A stretch of 9,661 bases of DNA from CAZXIY01 sp964640935 (lineage in GTDB: Archaea > Thermoplasmatota > Thermoplasmata > Methanomassiliicoccales > Methanomethylophilaceae). The stretch is taken from contig CAZXIY010000047.1 in the NCBI GenBank assembly GCA_964640935.1, forward strand, positions 1 through 9,661, given 5' to 3'. Shown in pieces: positions 6,139 through 9,661 of the stretch. Position 1 is the stretch's first letter. Every line of letters starts with the position of its first letter. The position numbers and the translations under genes were made by a program. The notes beneath the pieces were generated by a model. It had not been told where the DNA came from. It did not search any database and worked only from the letters and a program-made list of their open reading frames with translations.

Positions 6139-6510
6139 ATGGCTTGCAAAAAGGACGGAAACAAAGCTTACGATGACATGTGCTGCAGAATGGGCAACTT
6201 CGCTCCTGAGACGCTCAGCGCCATAAAGGAGCTCAATCCCGGATTCATGGACCTTCTCAGCGACATGGACAAGGTCATGACGGAGGACGGGCATCTCGAC
6301 AGGAAGACCAAGAGGTTAATGGCCCTCTCCTGCGTCATCGTCAGGATGTGCGAGGACTGCGTCTATCCGCAGGCGAAGGTCGCCAAGAATTACGGCGCGA
6401 CCAAAGAAGAGATCATCGAGGCTGTGAACGTCGCCGTCCTCATAGGCGGCGTACCGTGCTGGTCGGTAGCGAAGAAGGGGATCGGCAGACTCTTCTCCGA
6501 GTGGGACTGA
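6139..6510 (+). CDS. Carboxymuconolactone decarboxylase/AhpD-family small protein
   Basis: A 123-residue, all-helical CMD-family protein. The fold is recognised from the CxxC helix RMCEDCVYPQAKVA (69-82), followed by GATKEEIIEAVNVAVLIGG (86-104), as in AhpD-type thiol peroxidase partners. Members with CxxCxxxH use the cysteine pair as a redox centre for peroxide reduction. Here Cys71 and Cys74 are present, but the histidine position is Gln78 (codon CAG, 6370-6372). The protein is cysteine-rich for its size: Cys3, 15, 16, 65, 71, 74 and 107. No lactone-decarboxylase role is implied by the family name. ATG 6139 is preferred over TTG 6130 because of the TATA distance. It is a single-gene unit, divergent from the phosphotransferase and followed by a hairpin and T-run. 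A redox role is likely but not shown. Confidence 0.82.
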   Translation: MACKKDGNKAYDDMCCRMGNFAPETLSAIKELNPGFMDLLSDMDKVMTEDGHLDRKTKRLMALSCVIVRMCEDCVYPQAKVAKNYGATKEEIIEAVNVAVLIGGVPCWSVAKKGIGRLFSEWD

Positions 6511-6528
6511 TTACTGATATCAGATCCT

Positions 6529-6600
6529 GTCGCGGTCACCGGTCCGAAGACCGCGACGTACGCACTGATGGCAACAATTGCACTGCGGACCTGTTTTTTT
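6529..6600 (+). terminator. Hairpin and T-run after the AhpD-like gene, with possible pseudoknot
   Basis: GTCGCGGTC (6529-6537) and GACCGCGAC (6549-6557) form a perfect 9-bp stem with an 11-base loop, 18 bases after the stop codon. A run of seven T (6594-6600), the usual archaeal termination signal, follows 36 bases later. The loop bases GGTCCG (6541-6546) are complementary to CGGACC (6586-6591) just before the T-run. GCACTG also occurs twice in between (6562-6567, 6580-6585). Confidence 0.6.
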
Positions 6601-6638
6601 AATCACCCCCATTTTGACGGTCCAATGAAATCGCCCAT

Positions 6639-6677
6639 CGATTCAATGACAATGAATAATGAATGAATAATGAATCG
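6639..6677. repeat. Inverted repeat enclosing a perfect 11-bp tandem repeat
   Basis: CGATTCA (6639-6645) and TGAATCG (6671-6677) are exact inverted arms. Between them AATGAATAATG is repeated exactly in tandem (6651-6661, 6662-6672) with a partial third unit (AAT). The sequence lies 106 bases or more upstream of the aconitase start in AT-rich DNA. Possible operator or simple replication-slippage product. Confidence 0.5.
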
Positions 6678-6741
6678 TTCTGGAGGGCCGAATCATCGTA
6701 TTGACCTATTCGATGAACGCTTCTTATTTCGGGTCAGTTTG

Positions 6742-6749
6742 AAATATAA
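6742..6749 (+). promoter_or_regulatory. Probable TATA box of the aconitase gene
   Basis: AAATATAA, preceded by GTTTG, predicts a transcript start near 6766-6772. That leaves a leader of roughly 11-17 bases that just includes the Shine-Dalgarno. A second TTATTT (6724-6729) further upstream would give a longer leader and cannot be excluded. Confidence 0.5.
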
Positions 6750-6768
6750 CACTACGATAACGAATCAT

Positions 6769-6782
6769 AAGGAGTTGCTCCA
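6769..6782 (+). promoter_or_regulatory. Shine-Dalgarno of the aconitase gene
   Basis: AAGGAG (6769-6774) stands 8 bases before ATG 6783 and fixes the start codon. Unlike the regulator, phosphotransferase and AhpD-like genes, this gene is led by a ribosome-binding site. Confidence 0.75.
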
Positions 6783-9416
6783 ATGACGGATATCGGCAGA
6801 TGCGACAGAACGATGAAGACATCCGAGGGCGAGATCAGATACTTCAGCCTGAGGGAACTCGAGAAAGAAGGAGTGGTCAAGGACCTCAAGAAGATGCCGT
6901 ACTCGATCAAAGTGCTGGTCGAGTCGCTTCTCAGACAGAAGGACGGGCACCTCATCACCGACGACGACGTGAGGACCGTCGCATCCTGGAATCCCGAGAA
7001 GAACAGCGACAGCGAGATACCTTTCATCCCCGCACGCGTCCTGCTCCAGGACCTCACCGGCGGAGCGGCTGTCGTAGACCTCGCATCAATGAGAGCGGCT
7101 GTCGATTCCATGGGCGGAGACCCGAATATCATCAACCCGCTCGTTCCCGTGGATCTCGTCATAGACCACTCGATACAGGTGGATTACGCCGGCAAGCCCG
7201 ACTCACAGGAGAAGAACGAGGAGCTCGAGTTCCAGAGGAACAAGGAGAGGTACGCTCTCTTCAAATGGGCCCAGAATACGTTCGACAACTTCCGCGCAGT
7301 ACCGCCGGGAAAGGGCATCTGCCACCAGGTAAACCTGGAATACCTTTCGCCGCTGGTCCACGTGACGAAGAAGGACGGGGTCGCCGTCGCATACCCTGAT
7401 TCCTGCTTCGGAACAGATTCGCACACAACGCAGATCGACGGCCTCGGCGTCGTCGGCTGGGGCGTAGGCGGCATCGAGGCCGAGGCCGTTATGCTCGGAC
7501 AACCCTGCTATATGAAACTCCCGGACGTCATAGGATTCAGATTGACCGGAAAACTCAGGCCGGGCGTCACCGCTACCGACCTCGTGCTGACTATCGTGCA
7601 GATCCTCAGGAAGAAGGGCGTCGTAGGAAAGTTCGTGGAGTTCTGCGGGCCCGGATATCAGAACCTGGAGCTCGCTGACAGAGCGACGATCGCCAACATG
7701 GGTCCTGAATACGGTGCGACCATGGGATTCTTCCCCATCGACGGAAAGACGATCGACTACCTCAGACTCTCCGGACGCAGCGAGGACCACATCGATACGA
7801 TCGAGAGGTACGCAAAGGAGCAGACGCTCTGGTATGACGGGGAAGCAGAGTACACCGATATTGTGGAACTCGACCTGAACGACGTGTTCCCGTCCCTCGC
7901 GGGATACAAGAGACCGCAGGACAGGATACCGCTCTGCGACATGAAGACCGCCTTCAAGGCCGCTCTCGACGAGCTCGGCGTTAAAGAGAAGAAGGAAGCG
8001 GAGGGGCTCGCGGACGGATTCCTTGCGATAGCCTCTATCACCTCATGCACGAACACGGCGAACCCGTCGGTCATGATCGCCGCCGGACTCGTAGCAAAGA
8101 AGGCCGCAGAGCTCGGACTCAGACCGAAGGATTACGTCAAGACCTCGCTCTCCCCGGGATCAAGGGTCGTCACCGAGTACCTCAGGAACTCGGGACTTCT
8201 GAAATATCTCGAACAGCTGGGATTCAACGTCACAGGATACGGGTGCATGACATGCATAGGGAACAGCGGACCTCTCGACAAAGAGATCGTCAGGAAGATC
8301 CGCGACAACGACCTGGTCGCAGCAGCGATCGCATCCAGCAACAGGAACTTCGAGGGAAGGATAAACGCCAACGTGAAGGCCAACTACCTCGCATCCCCGC
8401 CGCTGGTGGTCGCATTCTCCATAGCAGGACGCGTCGACATCGACATGCTCAACGAACCACTCGGGAAATGCAAGGGGAAGGACGTATTCCTTGCCGATAT
8501 CTGGCCGTCCAACGACGAGATCGCATCGGTCATGAAGGAGTACGTCACGTCAGAGACGTTCAAATCACAGTACAAGGACATCTTCGAAGGCTCGGACAGA
8601 TGGAAAGCGATAGATGCTCCGAAAGGCGCCCTTTTCAAATGGGACGAGAAGAGCACATACATCAGGAACCCGCCGTTCTTCGATGACATATACGACGAAC
8701 CGTGCCTCAGGAACATAGACAGAGCGCATGTGATCGTCGACGTGGGCGATTCCATCACCACCGACCACATATCGCCGGCAGGATCGTTCGATGCCAAATC
8801 AGACGCCGGGAGGTACCTCATGTCCCTCGGCGTGAAACCCGAGGACTTCAACTCATACGGATCGAGAAGAGCGAATCACGAGGTAATGGTGCGCGGGACG
8901 TTCGCGAACATACGCCTCAGGAACAAGCTCGCCCCGGGTACCGAGGGGAGCTGGTCCCTCTACGTTCCGGAGAACAAGATTGACACCGTCTTCGAGACAT
9001 CCAGAAGATATCTCGAAGACAGAACTCCGCTGATAGTATTGGCCGGAAAGGAGTACGGCACCGGGAGCTCCAGGGACTGGGCGGCCAAAGGACCGCTCCT
9101 CCTCGGAGTCAGGGCCGTCATAGCAGAATCCTTCGAAAGGATACACAGGTCGAACCTCATAGGCATGGGGATCATACCGCTGCAGTTCCTCGACGGGCAG
9201 AACGCAGAATCTCTCGGTCTCACCGGAAAGGAGATCTTCGATCTTGAGACGGATGACATCGAACCGAAATGCGACGTGAAGGTCACGGCGCACAGGGACG
9301 GGAAGAAGCTCGAGTTCTGGACGGTCTGCCGCGTGGACGTACCGGCGGAACTGGAATACATCCGCAACGGCGGGATACTCCAGACCGTCCTCAGAAGCAT
9401 GACCGGCTCCCGCTGA
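6783..9416 (+). CDS. acnA: Aconitate hydratase (AcnA/IRP1-type)
   Basis: An 877-residue, full-length monomeric aconitase that interconverts citrate and isocitrate through cis-aconitate using a [4Fe-4S] cluster. The cluster ligands are Cys422 (TSCTNTANPS), Cys488 and Cys491 (GYGCMTCIGNSG); the 66- and 3-residue spacing matches the AcnA/IRP1 pattern. Also present are DSCFGTDSHTTQIDG (206-220), SSNRNFEGRI, DSITTDHISPAGS, GSRRANHEVM and, in the C-terminal swivel domain, GTGSSRDWAAKG (about 759-770). Domain order is the usual 1-2-3-linker-4, with no truncation. It is distinct from the small split isopropylmalate/homoaconitate isomerases common in methanogens. The gene stands alone with its own promoter and terminator, and no citrate synthase or isocitrate dehydrogenase is visible nearby. 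Likely role: citrate to 2-oxoglutarate supply. Bacterial-type aconitases can also bind mRNA; nothing here tests that. Confidence 0.97.
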   Translation: MTDIGRCDRTMKTSEGEIRYFSLRELEKEGVVKDLKKMPYSIKVLVESLLRQKDGHLITDDDVRTVASWNPEKNSDSEIPFIPARVLLQDLTGGAAVVDLASMRAAVDSMGGDPNIINPLVPVDLVIDHSIQVDYAGKPDSQEKNEELEFQRNKERYALFKWAQNTFDNFRAVPPGKGICHQVNLEYLSPLVHVTKKDGVAVAYPDSCFGTDSHTTQIDGLGVVGWGVGGIEAEAVMLGQPCYMKLPDVIGFRLTGKLRPGVTATDLVLTIVQILRKKGVVGKFVEFCGPGYQNLELADRATIANMGPEYGATMGFFPIDGKTIDYLRLSGRSEDHIDTIERYAKEQTLWYDGEAEYTDIVELDLNDVFPSLAGYKRPQDRIPLCDMKTAFKAALDELGVKEKKEAEGLADGFLAIASITSCTNTANPSVMIAAGLVAKKAAELGLRPKDYVKTSLSPGSRVVTEYLRNSGLLKYLEQLGFNVTGYGCMTCIGNSGPLDKEIVRKIRDNDLVAAAIASSNRNFEGRINANVKANYLASPPLVVAFSIAGRVDIDMLNEPLGKCKGKDVFLADIWPSNDEIASVMKEYVTSETFKSQYKDIFEGSDRWKAIDAPKGALFKWDEKSTYIRNPPFFDDIYDEPCLRNIDRAHVIVDVGDSITTDHISPAGSFDAKSDAGRYLMSLGVKPEDFNSYGSRRANHEVMVRGTFANIRLRNKLAPGTEGSWSLYVPENKIDTVFETSRRYLEDRTPLIVLAGKEYGTGSSRDWAAKGPLLLGVRAVIAESFERIHRSNLIGMGIIPLQFLDGQNAESLGLTGKEIFDLETDDIEPKCDVKVTAHRDGKKLEFWTVCRVDVPAELEYIRNGGILQTVLRSMTGSR

Positions 9417-9439
9417 TCATTCGTCTCGGATGAAATAAA

Positions 9440-9482
9440 CCACCGCACCTGCGTATGATAGGTGCGGTGGCTCCATTCTTTA
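9440..9482 (+). terminator. Strong terminator hairpin after aconitase
   Basis: CCACCGCACCT (9440-9450) and AGGTGCGGTGG (9460-9470) form a perfect 11-bp stem around a 9-base loop, followed by CTCCATTCTTT. It starts 23 bases after the aconitase TGA. Confidence 0.75.
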
Positions 9483-9536
9483 CTATCATATGATGTGCGG
9501 ATATGACCCATATACTCCACTTTCTAACAGAATCCC

Positions 9537-9544
9537 TTTAAATA
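9537..9544 (+). promoter_or_regulatory. TATA box of the gene at the right edge
   Basis: TTTAAATA preceded by CCC gives a predicted transcript start near 9566, about 47 bases before ATG 9613. This gene therefore has a real leader. Confidence 0.6.
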
Positions 9545-9573
9545 CAATGCAGGTGTGAGAGCGAATTATCATA

Positions 9574-9592
9574 CGAGATATCTGAAATCTCG
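9574..9592 (+). repeat. Small hairpin in the leader of the last gene
   Basis: CGAGAT (9574-9579) pairs with ATCTCG (9587-9592) around a 7-base loop; the overlapping AGATATCT (9576-9583) is itself a palindrome. It lies between the predicted transcript start and the A-run plus GGGGAG ribosome-binding site. It could affect start-site access, but the arms are short. Confidence 0.35.
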
Positions 9593-9612
9593 CAAAAAAA
9601 GGGGAGATACGA

Positions 9613-9661
9613 ATGGACATGAAAATGACGGCAGGGGTGGCCGCTATCATATCGTTGATGA
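9613..9661 (+). CDS. N-terminus of a probable exported or membrane protein, 3' truncated
   Basis: Only 16 codons are visible. They read MDMKMTAGVAAIISLM: a short charged start (Asp2, Lys4) followed by a hydrophobic run, as in a signal peptide or first membrane segment. The start is supported by GGGGAG (9601-9606) 6 bases upstream and by the promoter at 9537. ATG codons at positions 3 and 5 are alternative starts, but are further from the ribosome-binding site. Family and function cannot be judged. Confidence 0.6.
   Translation, partial: MDMKMTAGVAAIISLM

Noticed and set aside
6651..6672. Tandem repeat as part of a CRISPR array
   Set aside because: Only two adjoining 11-base units with no spacers; not an array.
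7203..7790. 195-codon minus-strand frame inside aconitase
   Set aside because: Antisense shadow of a highly conserved aconitase region.
8045..8686. 213-codon plus-strand frame inside aconitase
   Set aside because: Off-frame reading rich in Arg/Gln/His, lying within the proven aconitase frame.

Overview
The window looks like an archaeal chromosome fragment, most likely from the Thermoplasmata and plausibly a host-associated methanogen of the Methanomassiliicoccales. The signs are the archaeal-type mevalonate operon (regulator, HMG-CoA synthase, SCP-x-like thiolase, DUF35 protein), TATA boxes such as TTTATATA and TTTAAATA about 25 bases before start codons or likely transcription starts, several apparently leaderless first genes, and frequent AGG/AGA arginine codons. 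The lineage call is inference; no rRNA or other marker gene is present. All seven complete genes and the 5'-truncated first gene end in TGA or TAA, none in TAG.

Layout. Bases 1-1178 (+) hold the 3' part of a stand-alone condensation-type acyltransferase. It ends against two strong hairpins (1181-1242) that separate it from a convergent operon. Reading leftwards on the minus strand, that operon starts at 4573 with an XRE-type regulator, then HMG-CoA synthase, a thiolase and a DUF35 zinc-ribbon/OB-fold protein ending at 1251. Its genes overlap by one base or lie 4 bases apart. Upstream, also on the minus strand but with its own promoter, is a two-domain polyphosphate:AMP phosphotransferase (4637-6031). 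It is divergent from a small AhpD/CMD-type protein (6139-6510, +). A 272-base gap with a hairpin, T-run and repeats leads to a full-length AcnA-type aconitase (6783-9416, +). After a strong terminator hairpin, the final bases carry a promoter, leader and first codons of a probably exported or membrane protein.

How it works together. HMG-CoA synthase, thiolase and DUF35 are the known partners that turn acetyl-CoA into HMG-CoA for archaeal lipid synthesis, and the co-transcribed regulator probably controls them. The phosphotransferase links polyphosphate to adenylate balance, and aconitase feeds citrate carbon toward 2-oxoglutarate. These are separate transcription units.

Most notable: the thiolase has glycine (Gly87) where the catalytic cysteine of the thiolase C-[AGS]-[ST]-G motif is expected, although both catalytic histidines and the whole HMG-CoA synthase triad next door are intact. 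Other points are the AhpD-like protein lacking the histidine of its CxxCxxxH motif, a possible pseudoknot before a T-run, and a mix of leaderless first genes and Shine-Dalgarno-led genes.
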